Origin: Siniperca chuatsi
Lineage: Eukaryota > Chordata > Actinopteri > Centrarchiformes > Sinipercidae
Direction of reading: 5' to 3'
NCBI RefSeq assembly: GCF_020085105.1
Contig: NC_058055.1
Location: 27,751,372 to 27,815,371 of the forward strand
DNA length: 64,000 nucleotides
In this document: positions 1-12,891 of the stretch, in pieces
How the letters are laid out: every line of letters begins with the position of its first letter
Numbering within the stretch: the stretch's first letter is position 1
Made by a program: the position numbers and the translations under genes
The notes under the pieces: model-generated
The model's input: the letters and a program-made list of their open reading frames with translations, nothing else
Database searches by the model: none
What the model was told of the DNA's origin: nothing

Positions 1-150
1 ACACTGGAAAAACACTGGTACAAGGAAAAGTCCTGCATTCAAAATTATACTTGAGTAAAAGTACAGAAGTATCACCAGCAACATGTACTTAAAGTATCAA
101 AGGTAAAAGTACTCACTGTGCAAAAGGGTTAAATTATGGAGCCCCAAAGG
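1..150. mobile_element. Fragment of fish hAT-like MITE (AGTAAAAGTA family)
   Basis: The text 'gtcctgcattcaaaa' followed by repeated 'taaaagta' and 'acttaaagta' strings belongs to a non-autonomous family that recurs at least nine times in this window. Better-preserved copies begin with CAGTGGTGGAA, which suggests hAT. The class is my inference. This copy is cut by the window edge. Positions 150-590 show no recognisable feature. Confidence 0.5.
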
Positions 151-589
151 TCCCAAAAGATAAGTTATATATTAAGAGATAGAAAATATGTTTTCTGGAC
201 TTGCAGGGAAATTTACACTTAATCATTATATATATTAGTACGTGATGACCTCACATAAATCCCTGCACAACTGCAACTTGAACTCACCTGTTTGGGCATG
301 CCAGGCCTTTTTTATTCATAATAATACATCATATTTAATAAGTTAATGTATTCATTTGCAGCAAACACAAACATCTCACACGTCGTCAGCACCTTCATCA
401 TTCATTCTTTTAAACGCCGCATCACATGGTTTGTGTGCCGAGAAGTGACGCGTTAACAAATACTACGCTGCAGCTCTGACCGCAGCGCTTCAGTTTGGAG
501 GTGAACAGCTGGAGTGGCTCTTGACTTTCAAGCCCAAATCACCACCGTGTGGCAGGAGCAGGCTGCAGCAGCACAGGCTTCACTGCTGG

Positions 590-1190
590 CTGGGTGGCTG
601 TCAAACAAAGGAGCACCTTCAGCGGAAGACTCATCCCCCCACAATGCACCACAGAGCGCCACAGGAAGTCACTCCTGCCTGTGGCCATCAGACTCTTTAA
701 CTCCTCCCTCTAAGTGTCAGTCTGTATGACCCGAAGTCACTAAACTGGACATTGATCATTAATATCTCTGCAATGCTTGAATAATTGTGCAATATCCGTG
801 TAATACTCATGTGCAATATTTAGTTTTTCCTATTTATTGATATTGATATTATATACCTCTATTACTGCTGTGCAATATCTTAATAATCTCAATAAGCTAC
901 ACTTAACTCGACAGTACATGCACCACTGCTTATTACTTATTTTATTACATTGTATTATTATACTGTATTATCATCATCATCAGCAGGTAAACCCACTTGG
1001 TACTTCACACTTATTTTATTTTATACTTATACCCACCTGGTACTTAATTCATTTTCTGACCTGTTTTATAGTTTTATAGTGTTTTATAGTGTTTGCTAGT
1101 ACTTTCTCCTGTGTGCACTGACGTAAAGGCGAGCTGCTGTAACAAAGAGTTTCCCTTCGGGGATCAATAAAGTATTTCTGATTCTGATGA
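590..1190 (+). mobile_element. 5'-truncated LINE 3' end (CR1/L2/Rex1-like)
   Basis: This encodes the last residues of a non-LTR reverse-transcriptase ORF (a serine-rich stretch, then '[10 protein letters not shown]' in a shifted frame), followed by an AT-rich 3' UTR. It ends with 'gggatcaataaagtatt' and TTCTGATTCTGAT. The same tail recurs at 18890, 35302, 54080 and 56815 on this strand. The copy lacks the RT core and is dead. Clade assignment is uncertain. Confidence 0.75.
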
Positions 1191-1366
1191 TATTTTCACC
1201 CAGAAATAAAATAAATAAGCACCAATAGGAATAATCAGGCGCTGTTAAACACTTGTAAAATGTCAGCGTGTGATTAAAAAGGTGCTTTTCATTTTTCAAG
1301 TCAAGTCAGACGTTATTAACACGAAGAGCCGAAGCAAGCTGCTGTTCCACTGTAATGTCTTCTTAT

Positions 1367-1470
1367 CAGAATCAGAAACACTTTATTGATCCCCGAGGGG
1401 AAACTCTTTTCTACAGCTGCTCACTGTCACGTCAGCACACAGGAAGAGAAGCACTGAGCAAATCAGAATA
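1367..1470 (-). mobile_element. LINE 3' tail, inverted
   Basis: The reverse complement of the tail seen at 1100-1190 (TCAGAATCAG, 'actttattgatccccgagg', 'gtcagcacacagga'). It is only the last ~100 bp of the element and is non-functional. Confidence 0.7.
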
Positions 1471-1479
1471 TAATACACT

Positions 1480-2268
1480 ATAGAGGGTATCTCGGTACCC
1501 TTTACTGCAGTAAAAGTACTAACACACACTGTAAAAACGTCCTGCATTGAAAATGTAACTGCAGTGAAAGTGTGCGAGTGTGATCAGGAAAAAGCCCTTA
1601 AAGTATTAAAGCAGTGCAGCGTCCCTGTGGCTGCTGTGCTGTTATATATTCTATCATCAGGTTATTATTCCTCGTGCATTAATGTAAAGCAGGATGTTGC
1701 TGCTGCAGCTGGTGGAGCTGGAGCTCATGTTGAACCGGTTTGTATCGGACTGCAGCTGATGATGCTTTTCATTCTGGATCCATCTGCCGATTCTTTTCTC
1801 CGTCGATCGATCCGTCGATCGGTTTGGAAAACTGGTGAAAACGGTGAGAAACGCCGTCACGACGACCCAGAGCCCAAAGCGACGCCTTCACCGTGTCGTC
1901 GCGTCCGACCGACAATCCGAAGCTCGACGTTATTAACAAACATCACAGTTATTACAGTCGTTCAGAGGAAAAGCAGCAGATCTGCACATCTGAGGAGCTG
2001 CAGCCAGGAAGGGATTTACAGGAGAAACGATGAAAACAGTTGCAAAATTCATTTTCAGTCAATCGATTAACTGATTATTCGACTAATCGTTTCAGCCCTA
2101 CTTGTATAAACTGTTGGGGAGTTTAATTTATGACAAAACATATTTTATAAGTTTGTTTGTTTTGGGTGCAAAAATCTTAATTTGTAAAGTAAAGCTAGAA
2201 GAAATCTAGTAATGTGTACTACAGCACAGTACTTGAGTAAATGTACTTCGTTACTTTCCACCGCTGGT
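1480..2268. mobile_element. Composite hAT-like MITE, paired with 50225-50735
   Basis: This ends with 'ctttccaccgctgg', the reverse complement of the CAG(C/T)GGTGGAA terminus of the AGTAAAAGTA family. The core at about 1600-2095 is closely matched, in inverted orientation, by 50225-50735, including 'gaaccggtttgtatcgg' and the 'ctccgtcgatcg' segment. A 168-aa reading frame lies here, but it is repeat sequence with no recognisable domain. Confidence 0.55.
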
Positions 2269-3120
2269 TTCTGAAAAGCTGAAACATGTCCCCGAGGGGT
2301 TCATATTCGAAGAGTACACCAGCCCTTTGTCATTTTAACAACCTCTACAGCGCCCACAAGGCTTTTACGTCTTAAAACGATGAGATATTGATATTTTACA
2401 GGCAGAAAATCCTCATTTATCTGAAAACACGAAGCAAAACCCTCAGTAAGTGATGGAAGAGGGGCTCTGAGCCTGAGAACGCTGCCTGCACGTGCATTGC
2501 AGAAGGAGAAACGTCACGAAAATTAATTTTCTTAACTTTGGTTACTTTTTGTTCTGACTGACAAATCATTTGTTGGTCACGCCTTCAGCTAAAAGCTCGA
2601 CTGCACGGAGCAAATGCAGCCGACAGAAAAAGCTGCTTCCTCTTCCCTCGAAAGAGAAGACGATTGCAGCAATAAAGCCAAGCTCTGATTGGCCTGTTCG
2701 GAAGGCACCTTTCTTTCTTTAAAAAAAAGGTGCATATTCATCCAAAGAGTGCACAAATTAAGTTTCCAGTTACCCTCAAATCCATAATTATGTAAATAGA
2801 ATATTTACTTCCTGTATAAAACTGTATTTTCCGTGTTTTTAATGCCTCTATTAAACTATTTGTTTAACTCTGAGTGTGAAAATGTGCGTTTTGGTTTGTC
2901 TTAACGAATCGGTTGGCAAAAGTTTTACGACGTATGATATCTATCTGATGTCTGTGCTTTCCAAAAGCACGTAAACTTATTTTATTCCCGCTTCATGTTG
3001 TGAAATCTGCTCGTTCTGGTTCTTGAACTCAGCCGCATTATCGCTCTGCGTGAGTGTCAGAGGAAACTAAAACCGGTGACAGCATTTCTGTGATAGCTCG
3101 TCAGATCTATTTAAAAAATG
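2269..3120. other. Intergenic DNA without recognised features
   Basis: No long reading frame, RNA gene or recognised repeat was found. The stretch is AT-rich, with short homopolymers such as the A8 run near 2720. Confidence 0.4.
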
Positions 3121-3840
3121 TAATAAGAGGGAATCGTAGAAAAGGTTTCAGTCGCAGTCGTCTGGACGCTGTTTTCAGAATCAAGACGTTTCGGCTCCCA
3201 TCCGGAAGTCATTCTCAATTGTGAAAATGGTCTGAGAACTCAGAAATTTAAGCTACTCTGTGTTACATAAGCCCCGCCCTCAGGGAGGAGTCTACCTGAG
3301 TATCTGTTGATTAGCTAGTTTCACCTGAAACTGAGCTAATAGTTTCCATGATGGCCCAGTAATCAGTAATCAGGCCTATTGTTTTCTGGCTGCACCTCCC
3401 TCATCACTGTTAAGTGCCTGATTAGCATGTGATTGGCTTGACCAAGGTGATAATACACTCTGATAGACTTTGGGCAGATTGAATCTCAGACCACCATTTC
3501 TGTTCAAAGAGGGGTTTTCTTTTTTCACAAAAATGTCTTCTTTGACTCCTCTTTCAAACCAACTCTTCTCTCTACTTCTCTCAACTATTAGCTCAGTTTC
3601 AGGTGAAACTAGCTATCAAGAGATACTCAGGTAGACTCCTCCCTGAGGGCGGGGCTTATGTAACACAGAGTAGCTTAAATTTCCCGTCCCATTTTTTCAC
3701 AATTGAGAATGACTTCCGGATGGGAGCCGAAACGTCTTGATTCTGAAAACAGCGTCCAGACGACTACGACTGAAACCTTTTCTATGATAGATCACTCCTG
3801 GACGAATGAGGGACGACACCGTCTTAATAAGAGGGAATCG
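3121..3840 (-). mobile_element. Fold-back Penelope-like element with 16-bp TSD
   Basis: A perfect 16-bp direct repeat (TAATAAGAGGGAATCG at 3121-3136 and 3825-3840) flanks the insertion. Inside, the minus strand at about 3455-3580 encodes the end of a GIY-YIG endonuclease region ([10 protein letters not shown], then [16 protein letters not shown]). The element tail ('gagccgaaacgtcttgattc') occurs at both ends in opposite orientation, at 3137-3310 and 3590-3824, making the copy a large palindrome. The RT domain is absent, so it cannot move by itself. Confidence 0.75.
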
Positions 3841-4594
3841 CATAAACAACGAGGACACCGGACGGCGTTCGCCCTCAGTGATAAATGGGAAATATGGATA
3901 ATTCATGAATGATACAGATATGATAATAAAAATGTAATTTAAGAAAAATCTAATTACCTCAATTTTAATGTTTGTAATTATTTGACAATTTCTCTCTTAG
4001 TTTTTCAGGAGAATTGATCATTTTTCTTTTCTAGCAAATCATTTCGTCGAACCTTTACTCATGTGAGGAGACTCCGTGCTGCGTTTCCCCCGTGGTCGGC
4101 CATTTTCATTGGCTTGAAGGCGCCCTGGAGAGTTTTCTTGTAAACAAACAAAAGTTACGTTGACGTTCTAACAAACGTGTCCATTTTCTTGCACATAAAA
4201 CATTTACAAAGCTGATTTTTTTAAGTATTTTAAATCCTGCTTTGTTTACATCCATGTTTGCTGGCTTACAGTCTTCTTCTTCTCTGCCTTTGCTGGCACA
4301 TCGCTGCGTTTCCTGGCGTGTCGCTGCCACCTGTGGATCAGTGGAACAGCGCGAGCACGAGATAAACAAGACGGGGAAAGAAAAACTGCTCCACAGCGCT
4401 GCTAGAGGTCAGAAACTCCACAGGGAAGCTTTAATGTTTGTAAATGCAAGAACATGACGGAGCTTGTAACAGAAAGCAACAGAAGTGCGGCTCACTGTTC
4501 TGCAGGAGCAAAATTCACATCAAATTTAACTGAATAACAAAAATACAGCACGCTTTAAAAACAGTGCAGTCTCGTGTGTCAGTGTGCATCCTCT
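3841..4594. other. Hexokinase 3' flank / likely 3' UTR
   Basis: Downstream of the hexokinase stop on the minus strand, 4430-4435 reads ATTAAA, a common poly(A) signal variant about 160 nt past the stop. That would give a short 3' UTR, but the actual end cannot be proved from sequence. The stretch 4110-4440 looks like another dispersed repeat (low confidence). Its antisense 87-aa frame has no recognisable domain. Confidence 0.3.
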
Positions 4595-4793
4595 CTACTC
4601 TTGTTTATCTTCCTCCTCCTCTTCGTCGCCCTCACCGTCGCTGTCCTCTAACAGGCGGGACTGAAGAGCCAGCCGCTGCGCCACAGCCGTTACCATGGCA
4701 GCGCCCTTCCCGCTGCCGTCCTCCGAGACGAGGAAGGTGACGTCACACTCGGGAGCGAGGAGGCGCACCGTCTCCTGGAGCTCCTTGCTGAAA
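4595..4793 (-). CDS. hk3: Hexokinase coding exon 10 (last)
   Basis: Begins FSKELQETV and carries the phosphate-binding [15 protein letters not shown] strand, then an unusual acidic tail ([17 protein letters not shown]) before TAG. Acceptor is ccatag|TTTCAG. The first base completes a split Asn codon with exon 9. The tail has no counterpart in glucokinase, which stops about 20 residues earlier. Confidence 0.9.
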
Positions 4794-7700
4794 CTATGGA
4801 GGGGAGGGGGGGGGGACGAGGAGGGGGAAGAGATGAGAGACAAGAGATGAAGAAAAACGAAAATAATCTCTTCCCTCTCATTATCATGAGAAAATTGTTT
4901 TAGATTAGATTAAACTTATTGCTAAATTAATTAAACTGTAATTAATCATCTCAGAGCAGTACTGAGGCATATAGTGGCAACGCACTGTAAATAAACAGTT
5001 TACAGTGTGAACATGTGCAGCAGTTACAGTTACAAATGCAACATCTGTCGTTTAACACATGAAAAGGAAATAACACTGGGGGACAGGGACGCGACGGGAC
5101 CTTTAAACAGTAATTCACGGTATTTTCTCAACGCGCCGTTCTTCTCACAAAGGCAGGAAGTGCGGTAATGTGTCAACACCCAAATGCGTCGCCTCCCGCC
5201 TGTTCACACAGACGGATAAATCTAATTTCACATCTCCCTAAAACAAACACGAAACAGCTGTTTCAGGACTCGACGATAGTTTGGGCTTTGTAGCAAAATG
5301 TCTTTTTATAGTTTCTCTGCCTGCGTCACTGACTACAGGAGAGTTTGCCAACCAAACTCAATGCAGTTTTCAGTAGATATTAGATAACTGTCTCTATTTT
5401 AAGATTAAAATGTCTTTTTTTTTTACTGTCTATTGTGTTAAAGAATGTTGGCGTTTAGCGGTCAGCTGTCCAATATCAGAAGATGGTTTAAAAGCAGCTC
5501 CAAACTGTATCGCCAGAACGACGCCGCTCCACTTCTCAAATCAAATCGAACTTTTGAACGAATGATGGGAAAATTACATCAAAGGGTCGAGACGTAGAGC
5601 AAAAACTGCATTTAAATATCTTGGTGTGACGGTTTGTCGTTGTTCAGAGTTCACATCTTAAACTTGCAACACTTTATTTTAATTGACATTTAATTAATGG
5701 CTTATAACACAGTATAATGTAGGTGTAAGCAGATATAAAGTGTTTATTGAAGCCGTTGGCATCAACTTTATCCCCTGTGAAGCAGCCACAACTGGATGCT
5801 GGTGTATAAACAGATGATGAATGACAATATAGCACAGCAGTAATTACATAAAATACGACTTCTGAGAAGATGTTAGAATTGCTGAAGATACTGTACGTTA
5901 ATAAACACTTAAAATGTCCTTATAAATGCTTATAAGGACATTTTAATGTGTTTTAAACACTTTAAAACTCGTATAAACTGGCTTTTACATTTTTCTTGAC
6001 AGCGTTTCATTCTCATGGCTTTCCTTTCGTCTCCACTCATACTCCTCCTTACTTGGGGTGTTTTCTGTAGACCGTCCCGTCCACCCCCACGGTGGTCTTC
6101 AGATGGTCCAGCCCGCGGTTGACACGGATACGGTTGGCGATGGTTGCCAGGGCAGCGGCGCAGAGACGGGCGGAGCGTGAGGAGACGGCGCTGCAGACCA
6201 GACGCACCACACGAGAGTCGACTTCGTCCCATTTCAAACCCAACAGCGTCAGAATATTCTGGGCGTTTTCCAGACCGCTGTCCTGCCTGAGACTCAGAAA
6301 ACATGGAGGAACGAACAAACAAAATGGTCAAATGATAGAAAGCAAATAAGTTAAATAAACAAGTGCTCATCTTACTGTGATAATCGTCATGGCGACTGAT
6401 ATAACTGATATAACGATGTGATGTCAGAGCGCAAGTTGTCCGAGCGGCCAAAACGTGTATTAAAACAACGTGGAGTGGGGACTCACCTGGTTAGTTACGC
6501 AGTCCGTTTATAATACTTCCCCGCAGAGTAACGCGACCCGCAGCAGGTCGGAGCTTTTCTGTTGTTTCGTGAACACGTCGAGGTGTTTTGCAGGAGTTTT
6601 TCAAGCGAATCAAAGTAACCAAAAGACGTCAGGGCACCGATCACGTGGGTTAACTGTGACAGGACGCGTGATTTGGTTGCAGCTCCTGATTACACGGCAA
6701 AATAGCTCGGGTTTATCAGTGAAGTGTATGAGCTACGCGCACGAGGCGTATGCGCTCGCCTCCCGTGTGAAATGGCCGCGTCCTTGCTGCTCTGCATTAT
6801 TAGAAACTACTGTATGACGAACTGGTCGCGAGGCGCCTCCTTGCAGTTTTCATGCATGACTTCAGCGTTGTTGCCTGCGGAGTTGCTGTGGCTGCTCTGA
6901 CAAACAGCATGATGGTGCTCAAGTGTTGTAGCGTAAATGCTGTTAATAACTTTTAGATATAAATGATCCTGGCCATTCAAATTAACGCAAACCCCCACGG
7001 ATGTCGCGTAGCTCTTAGTATGACGTCATTTTATAGACCGACTTCCTCTCAGCAGCCCCCCGGCTCTGACGGACCTCCAGCGATCCCTGACTCGGAGACT
7101 TATAATGTGACAGTGTTGAGTTTGCACTGACAGCGACAAATTAACACGACAAACAAACTGAACAAAAATAAAAGGCCCGGTTCTTTCTTCAAGTGAGGTA
7201 AAGAAAGGCTTAAAAAATGTTTTTAGAACCAAGATAAATGTTTTAAAACAGCTCAGTTTCCCTTTAAAGAAAGCGTCGGATTGGAGAGTTCACGACTCCA
7301 AACCGCAGTATCGATGCCTCCCGACGAAAGGTGGACGATTGATTTAAGAAGCCTCCATCGGACACTCACTCCTCAATCTCAGAGATGAACTTGGTCTCGA
7401 ATTTGCCCGGAGTCAGCAGCGCCTCCGAGGCCTGTCCCTTAAACAGCAGCTCGTCCTCCGTCAGCCTCACCAGCAGCAGCCGAACGATTTCTCCCAAATA
7501 CATGCCGCTGATCATCTTCTCAAAGCTACAGGAGGAAACGGGACAGAGAAGAGACAAAAAATATCCATCATCTAAAAGATGGGTGAGGACCACGTGAAAA
7601 CAGATCTAATAAAAAAAAAGGATAAATCAGTCTGTTTTGCATATAAAAAGCAGCTCTTTTGCGTTTTCTCTTGATTTTCCGTGACTGGAAGCGTTTTCTG

Positions 7701-10700
7701 AGCTGTCCTCATCACAAGACGCCACAGATTGTGTTGAAACATACAATCTGGGAGACATTTTGTATAAATCAATCTGCTCTTTGTATCCACGCTAGCGCCA
7801 TGTCTCCAGGGACAGTCCGCTCACCACTTTGGTCCAGACTGAAATATCTCAACAACTATTAAATAGTTTGCACATGAAACGTGCTTCATCGTTCGTGCTC
7901 CCCTCAGGACGAACTGTAATAACTCTGCTGATCGCTTTGTTCCCACATTTCCATCAGCCTCAGCTGTACTTTCTCTTTAGCGCTAATTAGCTAGCATGCT
8001 AATATAACCCACCCAAAATTTGGTGTTTGTATTGTGTGATCAAGTGTTTGTCATCATAACAGGACATTTAATATATCCATCCAATGCTAACATCAGGATA
8101 ACAAAGTCTTGAGTTTCCTGTTTCACCTCAGAATCAGACACAAATGTTAGCATTTAGCTCAAAGCGCCGCTGTGTCTAAGCACAGACTCACAGAGCTGCT
8201 AGCACGGCTGCAGACTCTTAGCCTAAAAAAAAATAAAATAAAAAAATGCTTGGTGTCTTTCCGAGAAAATCTGTAAAAAGTGAAACTGATAAGCATTAGT
8301 CATATTATTTCCAAAGGCACAACAACCACTGAAATTTGTATTCTGGTGTTTACGTTTCATGTCTGAAATCCTCACATTTGAGAAGCTGAGAACATTTGGC
8401 ATCTGCTCATCTACAGATGACTTAAATGGTCGATGTATTATTAAAACCGTTGGGTGGACTAATCGTTTCAGCACTAAAAACATTGTCTAAAATGATCCTC
8501 ATACTTACGTGTGGACGCCGGGGTTGATGGACGTCTTGTCCACCACCACGTCGAACTCCGTCAGGATGTCTTTCAGGGAGCCGTCGTCCCCGAAGCCGCC
8601 CCACTCGGTGTTGATGCACATCCGCCCCTCTCTGCCCTCCACGCGCTTCACGTTCGTCATCTCCTCCATGTAGCAGGCGTTGGTTCCCGTACCTACAGAG
8701 GAAGAGAAGCACGATGATTGTTTGTTTTGTTTTGGTACCATCTAGGCCCGGGGTCCGATTTGAACACAAAGAAGGTTATCTGAGCACGTGGCAGCTCCTG
8801 ATATTTCTGCTTGTAATAACACTGGAATGCTGCGTTCATGTAAAAACTAAATCTTGCAGTTTAGTCAAAGAAAGAACAGATTAAAAAAAACAATCTGCTC
8901 TTTTTAGCAACGCGGTGTGACTCTAGCGATGGCCAGTCGTGGAAGAAAATGTACAAATAACACTGAAAATACTCCACTGCAAGTAAAAGTCCTGCATTCA
9001 AAAGCTTAATAAGTAAAAGTATGTGAGTATTATCAGCAAACTGTCCTTAAAGCATCAAAAGTAAGAGTCCTCATTATGCAGAACGGCCCCTTTCAGAGCG
9101 TTTATCACCAACAAATACAAGTAAGAGCACTTTAATGTTGTAGTTTGTCGAAGTGGAGCCGATCGTAGATACTTGGTGTACATCTGGGGAGGTTAGTAGT
9201 TCAGTACTGCATCATATGTGTTGTTTTTTTAATGTAAAAAGTAACTTTAAGTGTTTAAATAAATGTAGTGGAGTAAAAAGTCCAATATCTCCCTCTGAAA
9301 TCTAGTGGAGTGGAAGTATAAAGCAGCACAGAATGGAAATATTTAAAGTACAAGTATGTCAGAATTGTACTTAAGTATAATACTTGATGAGTAGTAGAAG
9401 TATTCAGATCCTTTACTTGTGAGTATTATCAGCAACATGTACTTAGAAAAGTAAAATGCTTCCTGTCAGTGTTTTATTATATCTGATGTTTCTGGATTCA
9501 TATTCCTGCTGCATTCATGTGTGTGTTGCATTTTACTGCTGCAGATGTTTCAGGCTGAGCTCATTTTAACTGCTTTATATACTGCTGGGTAGTTTAACCT
9601 GCAGCAATGCATCATGGTCTATGAGATCATCACGTGTCTGCAGCGTCGCCGTCCTGCGAGAACCACGTATCTCTAAAAAGTCGACTTTTCATGAGACAAA
9701 CAGCCTGTTTTCCAGTTAGCTCCTCCTTTACAACATTAAAGTGATGAATAACGCATCACGTGATCCTGAAACGGGCCATTCTACATAACGAGCGCTTTAA
9801 CTTCAGGTACTTTAAGTATATTTTGAAGCTGACTCTGAATGTTTGTAAGAGAGTATTTTTACACTGGGGTAAAAGATCTGAGTACTTCTTCCATGTGCAC
9901 GTAAAATAAAATCACAGATCTTTTCCTTAAATCCAGAGAAACCCTAATGGGCAGAGGCCGCTCCGTGTCCTGAAGTTGTTTATTTATTTATTAAAACGCG
10001 TGGTTACCGATGATCATGCCGATCTCACAGCTCTGGTCCTTGTAGCCGCAGCTCATCATCGTGCCCACCGTGTCGTTCACCATGGCAACTGAGCCTATAT
10101 CATAGTCCTGCAGAGAGAGGGAGTGATAGAGAGGTGTGTTTACGTCCTTCCTATTTATAATCTGTATACCAAACAACCTGCCTACACTCACACACACACA
10201 CACACACACACATTGTCTGAGTCTGAGCTGCTTCTGACAGACAGCAAAGAAACAAGAGACGCGGAAAAACCTGCACAAACAGCATCTAATCAGCTTCATG
10301 TGCATCCAGAAATACCAAAACCGTCCCAAAACGTATGAAAAAGATAAATAACCACTGAGATCTTTACAGCACGCACGAATACTCGGGTTATTTCGTCTTC
10401 TTTCTTCGTGTATTATATGAATGTATTTCATACTGAGGTTCATCAGGCACACGGGGACAAATCCAGCAGAGAACGGCAGTGGTGGAAGAAGTTTAAGTAG
10501 CAATACTACAATGTAAAAATACTCCATTATAAGTAAAAGCATTCAAAGTGTTACTTAAAACAGCTATTTTTAACACTGTATTAAATGAAAACATGAACAA
10601 TGTGACGGTGTGTCTCTGCTGCTGAACCTGCAGCTTCACGGAGCTTCACAGTGACTTTCAGCTCGCTGTTCGTCTGCTGCTGTTCTGGTTTCCTCTCAGC

Positions 10701-12858
10701 TCTCAGAACGTTGTTTCCAGAGAAGAAGAAGCTGTAAAAAGCGGCTGAACGCTACCTGCTCGGCAGCAGCCAGACGCAGTCAGAGTCCAGCTGCTGAACG
10801 TAGCGGAGCATCTAGCAGCTAAAGAGCCAGATGTTTCCCTCAGCAGCTGCTGGAGACCAAACACAGAGATGACGGAGAGAAGACCGGACCGACGTCCATC
10901 AGGAGACAAAGACACGCCTCCTGACGAAGCGTCATGTGACTCTGACACGCCTCCTGACGAAGCGTCACGTGACTCTGACACGCCTCCTGACGAAGCGTCA
11001 CGTGACTCTGACACGCCTCCTGACGGAGCGTCACGTCGCTGCTGGAGGCGGAAATAAGCTGCTGCTTGTTCACAAGTATCGACTTAAAAAGGTGATGATA
11101 TGTCAGTGTTGTGTTCACAACTTCTTTTCCGCCAAGCGGCCAAAAAGAAACCCCAGGTATTGCAGGTTTAAGTAAAAGTATTGTCAGCAAAGTCGTACTT
11201 GCTGCAAACTTTACTGATCGTGTGAACTCATAAGCTATCTTATTGGATTGTTATCACAGCGTAGGCAGCGTTTTAATGTTGTGGCTTGGTCAAGGTTGAG
11301 CTGATTTTAACTGCTTTATATACTGTTTTATATTTGGTATCAGTGTCTCTGCCTGGACGTGTACAATCCACACCCGGACCCTGATTTAGAGGTGCATTCT
11401 GGGAAACAAAAGCAGGTTGGACTGCAATGTTTGGGTTTATTGCATTCTCCTCACAATGCCAAATGACCACTGGATGGATCCCCACAAACAAACTCCCAAG
11501 ATTTTAATCTGTTTCTTACAAAGAACGTGACTAGAGCTGCAGCGAATTTTCACAAATCGACTAATCTACTGATTATTTTCTTGATTAATGGAAGAAAAAT
11601 ACCCGTTAAGAGACCAAAACCCGAAGACATTCGGTTTTAAAACGATATAAAAACAGAGAAAAGCATCAAATCCTCACTTTTGAGAAGCTAGAACCAGGCG
11701 GTGTTTGGCGTATGTTCAGTAAATGTTCAAATCAATCGAATCATGACATTTCATTCCATCATATTGCTTAACATCAATCCCCATATGAGCCTCGGCGTTT
11801 CAGACTGACCCCTCTCCGGTGAATGGCCTCTTTCAGTAACTTCACCACGTCTTTTCCCTCCACCCCGGAGCAGTTGAAGCCTTTGGTCCAGCGGATCAGG
11901 ATGCTCTGTGTGGAGAGAAAATTCAATAAATCGAATCCTAAATCTTTCTGCGAGGTTTGCTCGTACGAGCGTTTCAAGTCATCAAACTCTCTCGTTGCAA
12001 ATCGTTGGTTTCAGTCCGATGAATGCCGCGTGTTCGCGAGGAGGCGAGCGTTTGTGACCCTTAAAAAAAAACAAAAAACGGCCACGTACGTACGGCTTCC
12101 TGTTCTGCTCCGTTTGTGGGAAAGTTTCGTTCACAAAAAAACAGTTACCGGAGTTTAAAAAGAAGAATTTCACAAGTCCTGCTGTCAGAAATCAGCAGAC
12201 AGAAGGGTAACAAGTTCAGCGATGTTAATAGTCGTATTAAAAGACCGGAAATATGATTTAATACAGCTGCCAGTGACGTGACGTCGGAGCAGAGCTGCAC
12301 TGTGACTGAAATAAAAGAGGTGGCCTAACAGTTTGGCACGAAGCTAGACGCTAACAAACGTCTTTCTGCAGCAAACGAGAGAGGCAGCTCCGGTGAATAT
12401 GATGAAATACGCCAAAGAAAATCATTAGATGTTAAAAAAAAATAACTCTCAGTAAACTGGCTGCCACGATGACGATGATTCATTTTGCATTACGTCTGTT
12501 TTGTCACGCTTAAGCTCCAAATTCATTTAGATGAAGGCATTGTAAGTACAAGCGCGCGTCCCCCCTGTGTATCTGTCCTCGACTCGTACGACGGGTCCGC
12601 ACCAGTCGGACATTTCGTTCGTACCTAAACCGGCGAATACAACAAATTCTCTTAGATCTCTCGTACGTGCCGCTTAACAACGAATCGGTTCTTGCACGAG
12701 GAACATCAGGTGTGCATTTTAAGGGCTGGGTGTCCTGACACGAGCTGCAGACAGGCGCCGATTCACAAAGATCCCGAGAGGACGTACTCTGTCCCATCAC
12801 GGACACATTTCTTGTGCGACAAAGACAAACAGTTTTAAATCTGGACTGAAATATTTGA

Positions 12859-12891
<33 letters not shown>

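Noticed and set aside
5930-6451. 173-aa minus-strand ORF
   Set aside because: Out-of-frame shadow of hexokinase exon 9.
9991-10542. 183-aa minus-strand ORF
   Set aside because: It is hexokinase exon 6 read through into both introns; clean splice sites bound the real 100-nt exon.
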